Source of the DNA: an uncultured Bacteroides sp.
GTDB lineage: Bacteria > Bacteroidota > Bacteroidia > Bacteroidales > Bacteroidaceae
Assembly (NCBI RefSeq): GCF_959029255.1
Contig: NZ_CAUFUE010000002.1
Span: 62,001-126,000 of the forward strand
Direction: 5' to 3'
DNA: 64,000 nucleotides
Position 1 is the stretch's first letter. Every line of letters begins with the position of its first letter. This document shows positions 24,331-31,875 of this stretch, one piece after another. The notes below the pieces were generated by a model that saw only the letters and a list, made by a program, of their open reading frames with translations, was not told where the DNA came from and did not search any database. Both the position numbers and the translations under genes were made by a program.

Positions 24331-24981
24331 ATGAAAAAGTTTTTATTTTTCTTGGTTATGACCGCATTTGCGATTAACCTTATGGCACAGGAAGAAGAAG
24401 AAGTTCTACAAACTAGTATAGTAGACTCTTCTTACAAAATTTATTTGGGTGCTAAAGCAGGAGTCAATTTCTCTTCCATGAGTGGATTAGATGAAAGTTT
24501 TGGTTTAAATCCCAAAAGTGGACTCGGTTATCAAGGTGGGCTCGCCGCCAATGTCCATTTTGGCCGTCGTACTTCCAAAAGCCCCGGAGGTACCGGCTTA
24601 TTTGGTATTCAGGTAGAAGCCATGTATTCCCAACGTATTATCAAGACGGATATAGAAGACTTGAAATTAAGTTACTTTGAAGTACCCATTTTACTCCAGT
24701 ATTACCCGATGCCCTCACTCAGCATTGAAGTAGGTCCCACCATTGTCGGCTCATTAAGCAGTTCGCCCGATGAAATAAAAACCAAGAATATGACAATAGC
24801 CACAGGAGAACTGAAAGGATTTGACTGTATGATTACAGCCGGTGTTGGCTATAAACATAAAAGCGGATTTACCGCAAGCGCACGCTACAACCTTGGGATG
24901 AGCGAATTGGCAGGAAATTTCAACGGAAAGGTAAGCACTGTAACGGTGGCTATCGGCTGGATGTTCAGCCTGAATAAATAA
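24331..24981 (+). CDS. PorT-like outer-membrane beta-barrel protein
   Basis: The 216-residue protein has a signal peptide (1-20, ending LMAQ), an acidic linker, and a repeated beta-strand pattern typical of the outer-membrane barrel family with PorT (YLGAKAGVNFSSMSG, GLFGIQVEAMYSQR, FEVPILLQYYP, IEVGPTIVGSLS, ITAGVGYKH, VTVAIGWMFSLNK). It ends Met-Phe-Ser-Leu-Asn-Lys with an aromatic near the terminus. It gives the cluster an outer-membrane member. Starts 16 bases after the WG gene. Confidence 0.82.
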   Translation: MKKFLFFLVMTAFAINLMAQEEEEVLQTSIVDSSYKIYLGAKAGVNFSSMSGLDESFGLNPKSGLGYQGGLAANVHFGRRTSKSPGGTGLFGIQVEAMYSQRIIKTDIEDLKLSYFEVPILLQYYPMPSLSIEVGPTIVGSLSSSPDEIKTKNMTIATGELKGFDCMITAGVGYKHKSGFTASARYNLGMSELAGNFNGKVSTVTVAIGWMFSLNK

Positions 24982-25013
24982 ATTAAGAGATAAACATTAA
25001 TAAAGATATTGAT

Positions 25014-25973
25014 ATGAAAAAATATATATTGATGGTGTTCGCCCTTATTGCGGGACTTACATCTTGTACTAATGATGATATAACAATCAGCCAAACGACA
25101 AATTTCAAAATAAACCCATCTACAGTAATTGCTCCATTCACCTATGAAAATAATCCGGGCGAACTTGAAGGTATCAGTTCCTATTACAGATTAAGAATAA
25201 GATTATTGATATATAACACTGCCGGCAATTTATTAGAAGAAGAGACCGAACTTTTTACTAGTTATGCAAGTACTATGGGAGTAAGTAAGGCACTACCTAG
25301 AGGAGAATATATAGCTATCGCTATTTCTGATATTATTGCTAATGACAATACTGTATCTTATTGGGACCTGACAGATTACCAATCTCTATCTACAGCAACT
25401 ATAACCAATACGGATTATATCGGTGACTACGGAAAGGAAATATTAGGTATCACTAAATATTCGTTTGTAGTGAGTGGTGCTGAAGATCCTGATATTACCA
25501 TAAACATATTACCTGCAGGTAGTTTATTCATGGTATGCTATTGGGGTACTCAAAAATACTCAGACGTTGATTTCTTTGAATTAGCGGTATCAAAAAGCAT
25601 TATTGACTGCAAATTTGACAAGCAAGGTAATTTCACACCAACATGGGAAAACTGCGACTTTGACAAAAGAGTCAATGTACATGAGCAAGAAGGAAATGAC
25701 GGTAATAGATATTATCATTATGCCTATGTATTGCCAACATCTAACCTAAAGATGAAATATAGAGCATATACCACAGAAGGGGAGTATGTAGATTTAACAC
25801 CCGAGATGAATGTCAGTCCCAAAGCAGGCGAAGAATATTTGGTTAAAATAGACCTGGATGAAAATCATTATTATTCCCCCAGTATTGTTAATGGGAAAAA
25901 AACACGGACTATAGATTCCCAATCACTTCATATTCCTTACAGAAATTCCATATTGCTAAAAAATATCAAATAA
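25014..25973 (+). CDS. Lipoprotein, FimB/Mfa2-like fold possible
   Basis: A 319-residue lipoprotein with lipidation Cys18 in LIAGLTSC. The mature part is beta-rich; LRIRLLIYNTAGNLLEEETE and the later LPRGEYIAIAISDI resemble the first domain of FimB/Mfa2-type fimbrial anchor proteins, with DITINILPAGSLFMV a second-domain-like strand. The match is loose and I do not assign fimbrial function. It is the last gene before a 167-base gap with a hairpin, so it may end the first transcript of the cluster. Confidence 0.6.
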   Translation: MKKYILMVFALIAGLTSCTNDDITISQTTNFKINPSTVIAPFTYENNPGELEGISSYYRLRIRLLIYNTAGNLLEEETELFTSYASTMGVSKALPRGEYIAIAISDIIANDNTVSYWDLTDYQSLSTATITNTDYIGDYGKEILGITKYSFVVSGAEDPDITINILPAGSLFMVCYWGTQKYSDVDFFELAVSKSIIDCKFDKQGNFTPTWENCDFDKRVNVHEQEGNDGNRYYHYAYVLPTSNLKMKYRAYTTEGEYVDLTPEMNVSPKAGEEYLVKIDLDENHYYSPSIVNGKKTRTIDSQSLHIPYRNSILLKNIK

Positions 25974-26024
25974 CAATTTGTACTTAACTTTATCGCAAAT
26001 ACGATATTGGATATGTTATGAAAC

Positions 26025-26063
26025 TTCTCATCCAGCTAAGGATTCCATAGCCGGATGAGACTA
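26025..26063 (+). terminator. Hairpin after the lipoprotein gene
   Basis: CTCATCCAGC and GCCGGATGAG pair (one mismatch) around a 13-base loop, 55 bases after the stop at 25973. No T run follows, so it may weaken rather than end transcription before the next cluster gene. Confidence 0.35.
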
Positions 26064-26140
26064 CCGATATTATTACCGACACATATTTCAATAACAATGA
26101 ATTTATGAGTAAAAAAATCAATACTAAAAAATGAATCTAC

Positions 26141-27391
26141 ATGAAGCTAAAACATTTTTTTCTTTTTGCATTGCTACTGCAAGTCCCTGTCATCACAAAT
26201 GCGACTATCGTACAAAAACTATTGTTGAAAAACGGTTCTGAACTGGAAGGGTATATCTCAATGCAACGTCCAGGCAAAGATTTTAACTTTACCGCCGAAC
26301 GAGCTATCATTTATAAATCTGACAAAGAAGTCAAATCCATAATAGATCATGATATTAATATCAAACAATTATCGCCTGCATGGAAAGAATGGGCAGAAAA
26401 GAATGATGCATTTATCGGTTTAGGAGATAATCGCATTCTTGTACTTAGTGATATTATTACAGAAGGACAAATAATCAATCGTGTACGGGTTCTAGAAAAA
26501 GGAGCTAAAATTAAATATCTGGAGATGAACAATAACTCTTATTCTTTGAACTGGGACACTATTGCGGTAGTCAAAGCAGATATACGAGGGAAAACAGCCC
26601 TCACAGGGATTAATCGCATCTATAAACTAGAAAACGGACAGGAATATGAAGGACAATATGTAGAAGAAGTACCAGGCAAGACATTAAGCCTGTTCCGTGA
26701 CAACGGTGTAGTTGAGGTATTTGAAACCAGTAAGGTGGTAAAATACTCCATGCGCAAAATCAATCCGAATCAAGGTTTATTCGAACAAAGCGAATTGTTA
26801 GACATCATCCAACTAAAAGAGAACAAAGGTTCCCTAAAAGGGATTATCATAGAACAGAACTTCAGTGATATATCCACAGACAATTTTCTTCTCTTACAAA
26901 CTGAGAATGGGAATACACAAAGTGTGAAACTAGCAGATATAGAAGAATATAGAAAAGAAGTAAATCCTAAATTCAAACCACTGTTTGATATTTTATTAAG
27001 AGAAGGAGAACTTGTTGTAAATCGTCAACAAACAAATATACTGAAAGCGATAGAAGAAGGTTCATACATCACATTATCCGAAGACACATGCCTTGTCATA
27101 CTAGAAAAGCAACAGCCCGTCAACGAAATTACTATTGAAACACGATTTGCAGACAATGCTCAAAATATGTCTTTAGAAATAGTAAAAGTAAAGAAGTACA
27201 CAGATAAAAAACAGAAGAAAAGTTTTCTTGGATTCACTTTTGAGGATATTGTAAAAACAAATATTCATCCACGTCTCGTACAGACAAGTGTAAACAAGAC
27301 TACCAAATTTGAATACAGTATTCCCGAAAAAGGATTATATGCGATTTATAACCCCATAGAAAAAACTATTATACCATTCAGAATTAAATAG
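26141..27391 (+). CDS. Exported protein with internal repeats, function unknown
   Basis: The 416-residue product has a signal peptide (1-21). Three related segments can be aligned by eye: LKNGSELEGYISMQRPGKDF (near 29), LENGQEYEGQYVEEVPGKTL (near 167) and LKENKGSLKGIIIEQ (near 226), each beginning a beta-rich unit. These look like repeated small barrel-like units, but I recognise no family. No catalytic motif is evident. It sits 9 bases before the last FHA gene, as part of the phosphosignalling cluster, and is rich in A/T, Lys and Ile like its neighbours. Confidence 0.7.
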   Translation: MKLKHFFLFALLLQVPVITNATIVQKLLLKNGSELEGYISMQRPGKDFNFTAERAIIYKSDKEVKSIIDHDINIKQLSPAWKEWAEKNDAFIGLGDNRILVLSDIITEGQIINRVRVLEKGAKIKYLEMNNNSYSLNWDTIAVVKADIRGKTALTGINRIYKLENGQEYEGQYVEEVPGKTLSLFRDNGVVEVFETSKVVKYSMRKINPNQGLFEQSELLDIIQLKENKGSLKGIIIEQNFSDISTDNFLLLQTENGNTQSVKLADIEEYRKEVNPKFKPLFDILLREGELVVNRQQTNILKAIEEGSYITLSEDTCLVILEKQQPVNEITIETRFADNAQNMSLEIVKVKKYTDKKQKKSFLGFTFEDIVKTNIHPRLVQTSVNKTTKFEYSIPEKGLYAIYNPIEKTIIPFRIK

Positions 27392-27399
27392 CCGCAAAA

Positions 27400-28125
27400 A
27401 TGATACAGAGGGAAATAACAATAGGTAGAGCGCCGGATAGTGACATTCTATATAATCAGAATTGCGTTCATGTAAGCAATGCTCATGCCGTAATTTATTC
27501 AAACGGGAATCAGCTCATTTTTAAAGATACCAGTACAAATGGGACCCTTATTAATAACATGCAGATACATCACCAATCTACGGTTATCAATTACGGTGAT
27601 GCCATATTATTGGCAGGAAAATATCCATTGGCATGGGAAAAAATTGAGATATTTTTTCCACAGGAAAAAAGACATTCCACTCAATTCAATGATGAATACA
27701 ATCCTAATGCCAAGAGTAAAACCATAGTAAATCCAACCTATCAATCACAAACGGCATATACTCCGCCTACCTCAAATGAGAAAAAGGCATACACTACCAA
27801 TAACAATAATGTAAATATAGAAGTGGAAATTACCCGATTTAATTGGGGAGCTTTCTTCCTTTATCCATTGTGGGGGTTTGCCAATGGCATGTGGTGGCTT
27901 TTTCTTATTTCACTCTTTTTCGGTTGGCTCTTCCCTATCCCCAACCTCATATTCGGAATTATGGGGTCAAAATGGGCTTGGCAAAAAAAGCAGTGGCGTA
28001 ATCCTGAACATTACATAACAGTTCAAGACAGTTGGAAAAAATGGGGTATAGGCATATTTTTACTAAATGTATTCCTCACCATCCTTTTTGTTGTAATATT
28101 GATGGCAATGGCATCGGCATTTTAA
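27400..28125 (+). CDS. FHA protein with DUF2628-like membrane domain
   Basis: The 241-residue protein has an FHA domain (1-80: TIGRAPDSDI, VSNAHA, STNGTLINN), a Thr/Ser/Asn-rich linker with KTIVNP (Thr108), and a C-terminal membrane part (about 145-241) with two or three helices beginning FNWGAFFLYPLWGFANGMWW, characteristic of DUF2628. The linker motif matches the TVVP motif of two other FHA proteins here. Last gene of the cluster; a bidirectional hairpin follows. Confidence 0.84.
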   Translation: MIQREITIGRAPDSDILYNQNCVHVSNAHAVIYSNGNQLIFKDTSTNGTLINNMQIHHQSTVINYGDAILLAGKYPLAWEKIEIFFPQEKRHSTQFNDEYNPNAKSKTIVNPTYQSQTAYTPPTSNEKKAYTTNNNNVNIEVEITRFNWGAFFLYPLWGFANGMWWLFLISLFFGWLFPIPNLIFGIMGSKWAWQKKQWRNPEHYITVQDSWKKWGIGIFLLNVFLTILFVVILMAMASAF

Positions 28126-28143
28126 AAATCAGAGAATAATTAT

Positions 28144-28183
28144 ATTGGGAATAAACAATGTGATGATTTGTTTATTCCCAATA
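28144..28183. terminator. Bidirectional terminator between convergent genes
   Basis: TTGGGAATAAACAA and TTGTTTATTCCCAA form a 14-bp perfect stem around a 9-base loop, placed between the plus-strand FHA gene (stop 28125) and the minus-strand DUF2027-Smr gene (stop 28193). Confidence 0.75.
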
Positions 28184-28192
28184 ACCAATGCC

Positions 28193-29335
28193 TTATTTTA
28201 TCGTCACCATCGTTGCCCCAAACCCATATTCCTGGAACGAGGCATCCTGATGACGGCAATCGGGATATTTACGTTTCAGTTCATCCAGCAGCGCTTTACG
28301 GAGTACGCCGTCGCCTTTTCCATGAATAAAGACAATGCGTTGTTCGCGCTTGTTCTTATATTGATTCATCACTTCACGAAATTTGTCCAACTGATAATTC
28401 AAGATTTCACTGTTGCTCATTCCGTGAGTATCATCGAGCAGTTCTCCGATATGCAGGTCGATTTCAACAATTCCATTCTTACCGCCGCCACGCTTAATAA
28501 TGGTTTGAGGTTTAGAGGGAGTGTCCACCGCTTTTTTCTGTATCAGGGCATCTTGCAGTTCTTCGGCAGACACGTAGACTTGCTTCGTCGGGAGGTCATT
28601 GCTGACAATGTCGTACATCAGCGCCGGAGTTTCAAAGAAGTCGGAATTCTGGAATGTATGCAATTTATAGAACTTCACAGTATCAATACGTATCTCCACA
28701 TTGACGGCAGGTTTCATGGCAAACGAACGGTTATCCTTGAAAGGAAGCAGTTGCACGGCTACACGCTCACGGTCATTCAGTTCCGATTTCTCAAACTCTT
28801 CCAACAGAAGTTTGGTATTCGGCTCTATCAGACCGTGGGAACGGGCTGTCCATGACTTTCCTTCAGCACTGAGATAGATATAATACATATAGTAATTACT
28901 ATCATTTACAAGATAGGTCTCGAACGGGGTGGTACTTACGGCTTTAATATCTTCGGGAACGAAAGCAAGATAAACGTTCAACACATCACCACCTTTTATT
29001 TCCGGTTGTCGATAGACTGAAACCTGGGGTTTTGCCAAGTGTCCGACCGGTGATTCGGAAGCACGGGAAACCGATGCCGGGGAAGCCTGCTTTGCTGCCG
29101 CAGAAGTCTTTCGGGCTAATTGTTCTTCTTCCTTTTTCTTATTGGCAGCCGCCTTTGCGGCGGGAGTGGGGATATTATAGTCATCTGTTTCAATCACCAC
29201 GCATTCGTGTACAGGCATCGGTATATCGAAGCCGTCCTGATCTTCTACCAATACGATATTCTTTCCCTGAAATCCTGTTACCACGCCGCCTCCTACTTCA
29301 CTGAGGAAACGAACTTTATCTCCTATTTTCACCAT
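28193..29335 (-). CDS. DUF2027 and Smr-domain protein
   Basis: A 380-residue protein without signal peptide. The N-terminal DUF2027 part starts MVKIGDKVRFLSEVGGGVVT, a KOW-like opening, followed by an Ala/Lys linker (about 60-100) and a beta-rich middle. The C-terminal Smr domain (about 295-380) shows VEIDLHIGELLDD and the hallmark HGKGDGVLRKAL. Smr domains of the MutS2 family nick or bind nucleic acids, often RNA on stalled ribosomes; the function of this Bacteroidetes-specific form is unknown. It has its own promoter, divergent from queA. Confidence 0.88.
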   Translation of the reverse strand: MVKIGDKVRFLSEVGGGVVTGFQGKNIVLVEDQDGFDIPMPVHECVVIETDDYNIPTPAAKAAANKKKEEEQLARKTSAAAKQASPASVSRASESPVGHLAKPQVSVYRQPEIKGGDVLNVYLAFVPEDIKAVSTTPFETYLVNDSNYYMYYIYLSAEGKSWTARSHGLIEPNTKLLLEEFEKSELNDRERVAVQLLPFKDNRSFAMKPAVNVEIRIDTVKFYKLHTFQNSDFFETPALMYDIVSNDLPTKQVYVSAEELQDALIQKKAVDTPSKPQTIIKRGGGKNGIVEIDLHIGELLDDTHGMSNSEILNYQLDKFREVMNQYKNKREQRIVFIHGKGDGVLRKALLDELKRKYPDCRHQDASFQEYGFGATMVTIK

Positions 29336-29400
29336 TGCATATACGATTTTACAATTTACAATTTACGATTGGAATTACTCAAAATGTCCCAATTGCTCCA

Positions 29401-29408
29401 CAAAGATA
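29401..29408 (-). promoter_or_regulatory. -7 promoter box for the DUF2027-Smr gene
   Basis: The minus strand reads TATCTTTG, matching TAnnTTTG, 66 bases before the ATG at 29335. Confidence 0.6.
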
Positions 29409-29483
29409 ATGTAAATCGAGGGCATTACTTTTAATCCGGGCTGAAAAAGTGATACCGGAATTCATTTTATTCTATTATATCCG

Positions 29484-29491
29484 TACCTTTG
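29484..29491 (+). promoter_or_regulatory. -7 promoter box for queA
   Basis: TACCTTTG followed by C matches TAnnTTTG. It lies 21 bases before the ATG at 29513, so the upstream in-frame ATG at 29489 cannot be the start. Confidence 0.7.
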
Positions 29492-29512
29492 CACACCGTA
29501 AAAAGTAAAGTC

Positions 29513-30742
29513 ATGAAGCAAAATCCGAAACATATTCATATCAGCGAATTTAACTATCCGCTACCGGATGAACGTATAGCTAAATTTCCCCTACCGGTGC
29601 GAGACCAATCAAAATTATTGCTATATCGGCATGGTGAAGTCTCGGAAGATATATTCACGTCACTGCCTGAATATCTTCCGTCCGGTAGTTTGATGATATT
29701 CAACAACACCAAGGTTATCCAGGCACGTCTGCACTTCCGCAAAGAGACGGGCGCATTGATTGAGGTATTCTGCCTGGAGCCGATACAGCCCAATGATTAT
29801 GTCCTCAATTTCCAGCAAACGGAACATGCCGCATGGCTCTGCATGATAGGAAATCTGAAGAAATGGAAAGAGGGCATCCTAAAACGGGAAATGACTGTTA
29901 AAGGTAAGTCGATTACATTGACCGCAGAACGTGGAGAATGCCACGGTACGAGTCATTGGGTGGATTTCCGTTGGGATAACAACGAAGTGACCTTCGCAGA
30001 TATTCTTGAGGTGTTTGGGGAACTGCCTATCCCTCCTTATTTGAATAGGGAAACGCAGGAGAGTGACAAAGAGACTTATCAGACTGTTTACTCCAAAATA
30101 AAAGGTTCCGTGGCTGCTCCTACTGCCGGATTGCATTTTACTCCGCGCGTACTGGATGCGCTACGTGATAAAGGAGTCGATTTGGAGGAACTAACCCTCC
30201 ATGTAGGTGCAGGAACATTCAAACCTGTCAAAAGTGAAGAAATAGAGGGACATGAAATGCATACGGAATATATTTCCGTTTCGCGTGCCACGCTGGAGAA
30301 ATTGATTGCTCATGAGGGTAAAGCGGTTGCGGTTGGAACTACTTCCGTCCGCACGCTGGAAAGTCTTTATCATATCGGAATATCTCTGCTAAAAAATCCT
30401 GACGCTACCGAAGATGAATTACACGTGAAGCAATGGCAACCCTACGAAATGACTCCCGAGGAAGATAAAACTCCTGCTGTTGATGCTTTGCAAGCCATCG
30501 TAGACTATCTGGACCGGCAGGGTATGGAAACGCTGCATACCAGTACCCAGATTATCATAGCTCCGGGATACGATTACAGGATAGTGAAGGCAATGGTCAC
30601 CAACTTCCATCAACCTCAAAGCACGTTATTGCTACTTGTATCCGCTTTCGTGAAAGGTAACTGGAGAAAGATTTATGACTATGCACTCAGTCATGATTTC
30701 CGTTTTCTGAGTTACGGAGATTCATCGTTATTAATACCTTAG
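29513..30742 (+). CDS. queA: tRNA preQ1(34) S-adenosylmethionine ribosyltransferase-isomerase QueA
   Basis: The 409-residue product begins MKQNPKHIHISEFNYPLPDE and contains the QueA hallmarks: ERIAKFP, DQSKLLLYRHGEV, the IFNNTKVIQARL segment, SVAAPTAGLHFT, and THVGAGTF-like LHVGAGTFKPVKSE. QueA transfers and rearranges the ribosyl part of SAM onto preQ1 at the tRNA wobble position, the last steps but one to queuosine. It is longer than E. coli QueA (356), with the extra residues spread over the C-terminal half (for example around KNPDATEDELHVKQWQPYEM). Start chosen from the promoter position. Confidence 0.93.
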   Translation: MKQNPKHIHISEFNYPLPDERIAKFPLPVRDQSKLLLYRHGEVSEDIFTSLPEYLPSGSLMIFNNTKVIQARLHFRKETGALIEVFCLEPIQPNDYVLNFQQTEHAAWLCMIGNLKKWKEGILKREMTVKGKSITLTAERGECHGTSHWVDFRWDNNEVTFADILEVFGELPIPPYLNRETQESDKETYQTVYSKIKGSVAAPTAGLHFTPRVLDALRDKGVDLEELTLHVGAGTFKPVKSEEIEGHEMHTEYISVSRATLEKLIAHEGKAVAVGTTSVRTLESLYHIGISLLKNPDATEDELHVKQWQPYEMTPEEDKTPAVDALQAIVDYLDRQGMETLHTSTQIIIAPGYDYRIVKAMVTNFHQPQSTLLLLVSAFVKGNWRKIYDYALSHDFRFLSYGDSSLLIP

Positions 30743-30765
30743 AATCAATTGAATATTAAACAAAT

Positions 30766-31105
30766 ATGGAAGATGAACTGATAATCATTGAAAACAAGAT
30801 TTATGAAATACGTGGTACGAAAGTAATGCTAGACTTTGACTTAGCAGAACTTTATGGAATAGAAAACAGACGCCTTAAAGAACAGGTAAAACGAAATATA
30901 GAAAGATTTCCTCAAGATTTTATGTTTAAATTGACAAAAGGAGAATGGAGAGAGGTTATCGCAAATTGCGACAACCTCTCTTAGTAATGAACGGGATCAC
31001 GAAACCCTCTTCAATGCCATTGCAGAAATTTCATTAAAATTACAACTGAATCAATCTAATCCCGGACGTATCACCATAAAAGGATTTATAAAAAAGAATG
31101 AATAA
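30766..31105 (+). pseudogene. ORF6N-domain gene remnant
   Basis: The first 72 codons (30766-30984) encode the start of an ORF6N domain protein: IYEIRGTKVMLDFDLAELYG followed by ENRRLKEQVKRNIERFPQDF, matching the family closely, and stop at TAG after CDNLS. Downstream, in another frame (30986-31105), a tail reads NERDHETLFNAIAEISLKL and ends GFIKKNE, as expected for the C-terminus of the same family. The middle, which normally follows NCDNLS, is missing, so an internal deletion with frame change has broken the gene. The stop of the remnant (31103-31105) overlaps the next ATG (TAATG), a trace of the former operon. ORF6N proteins are linked to phage and mobile DNA. Confidence 0.8.
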
Positions 31106-31614
31106 TGAACAGCGACAACAATCAAGAAATGTTTCCCCTTGTCGATGAACAAGGCAATATTACAGGTGCGGCAACTCGCGGCGAATGTCACAACGGCAGT
31201 AAACTGCTGCACCCGGTTATTCACCTCCACGTTTTCAACTCCAAAGGGGAACTTTATCTACAGAAGCGCCCGCTTTGGAAAGATATACAACCGGGAAAAT
31301 GGGATACTTCCGTAGGCGGGCATGTGGATCTGGGCGAGAGCGTGGAAATAGCATTAAGAAGGGAAGTACAGGAAGAACTAGGCATCACGGACTTCACTCC
31401 CGAAACAATTACTAATTACGTTTTTGAATCTGCCCGCGAAAAGGAGCTTGTATTTGTGCACAAGACTGTGTATGATGGTGAAATACATCCCAGTGAAGAA
31501 CTGGATGGCGGACGCTTCTGGAGCATCGAAGAAATTAAGGAGAATATCGGGAAAGGGGTGTTTACTCCTAACTTCGAGGGAGAGATAGACAAAGTAATAG
31601 CGCATAACGGGTAA
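31105..31614 (+). CDS. NUDIX hydrolase
   Basis: A 169-residue protein with a complete Nudix box in residues about 71-93: GGHVDLGESVEIALRREV then QEELGI, matching Gx5Ex7REUxEExGU. The preceding HPVIHLHVFNSKGELYLQKR is typical of the subgroup related to isopentenyl-diphosphate isomerase and to YfcD. It probably hydrolyses a nucleoside diphosphate derivative; the substrate cannot be read. Its start overlaps the stop of the broken ORF6N gene. A 22-bp tandem repeat begins 10 bases past its stop. Confidence 0.9.
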   Translation: MNSDNNQEMFPLVDEQGNITGAATRGECHNGSKLLHPVIHLHVFNSKGELYLQKRPLWKDIQPGKWDTSVGGHVDLGESVEIALRREVQEELGITDFTPETITNYVFESAREKELVFVHKTVYDGEIHPSEELDGGRFWSIEEIKENIGKGVFTPNFEGEIDKVIAHNG

Positions 31615-31623
31615 AGCGTCATC

Positions 31624-31755
31624 GTATCACTGATAAAATGAGACTGTATCACTGATAAAGCGAGACTGTATCACTGATAAAGCGATACTGTACAACTGAT
31701 AAAGTAATACTGTACTGTTGATAAAGTGACACTGTACAATGAGTAAAGCGGAAAT
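31624..31755. repeat. Six tandem 22-bp repeats
   Basis: Six head-to-tail units of exactly 22 bases run 31624, 31646, 31668, 31690, 31712 and 31734. The first three are almost identical (GTATCACTGATAAAGCGAGA and variants); the last three drift, with the sixth the most changed. The array starts just after the NUDIX stop. There are no spacers, so it is not a CRISPR. It may be a variable-number array or a binding-site array. Confidence 0.9.
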
Positions 31756-31802
31756 ACAGTAAAAGTAAAGGTTGCATAATACAGAAGCACAAGCGGTATA
31801 CG

Positions 31803-31845
31803 AAAAAAGTTCCGCTTCCCACCTTCAAACGGGGGAGCGGAACTT
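31803..31845 (-). terminator. Intrinsic terminator of glmM
   Basis: AGTTCCGCT (31808-31816) pairs with AGCGGAACT (31835-31843), extended by CCC/GGG pairs, and on the minus strand a run of T (the A run 31803-31807) follows. It is 30 bases after the stop of the minus-strand gene at 31876. Confidence 0.8.
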
Positions 31846-31875
31846 TCTGTATATGATAATCTTATTTATCCCGGC

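Noticed and set aside
16088..28125. Type VI secretion or TerY-P stress/defence system as the identity of the FHA-kinase-phosphatase cluster
   Set aside because: No sheath, VgrG, Hcp, TssJKLM or vWA gene is present in the cluster, and the protease, WG and barrel genes do not belong to those systems.
31624..31755. Possible CRISPR array
   Set aside because: The 22-base units abut with no spacers and no cas genes are present; it is a plain tandem repeat.
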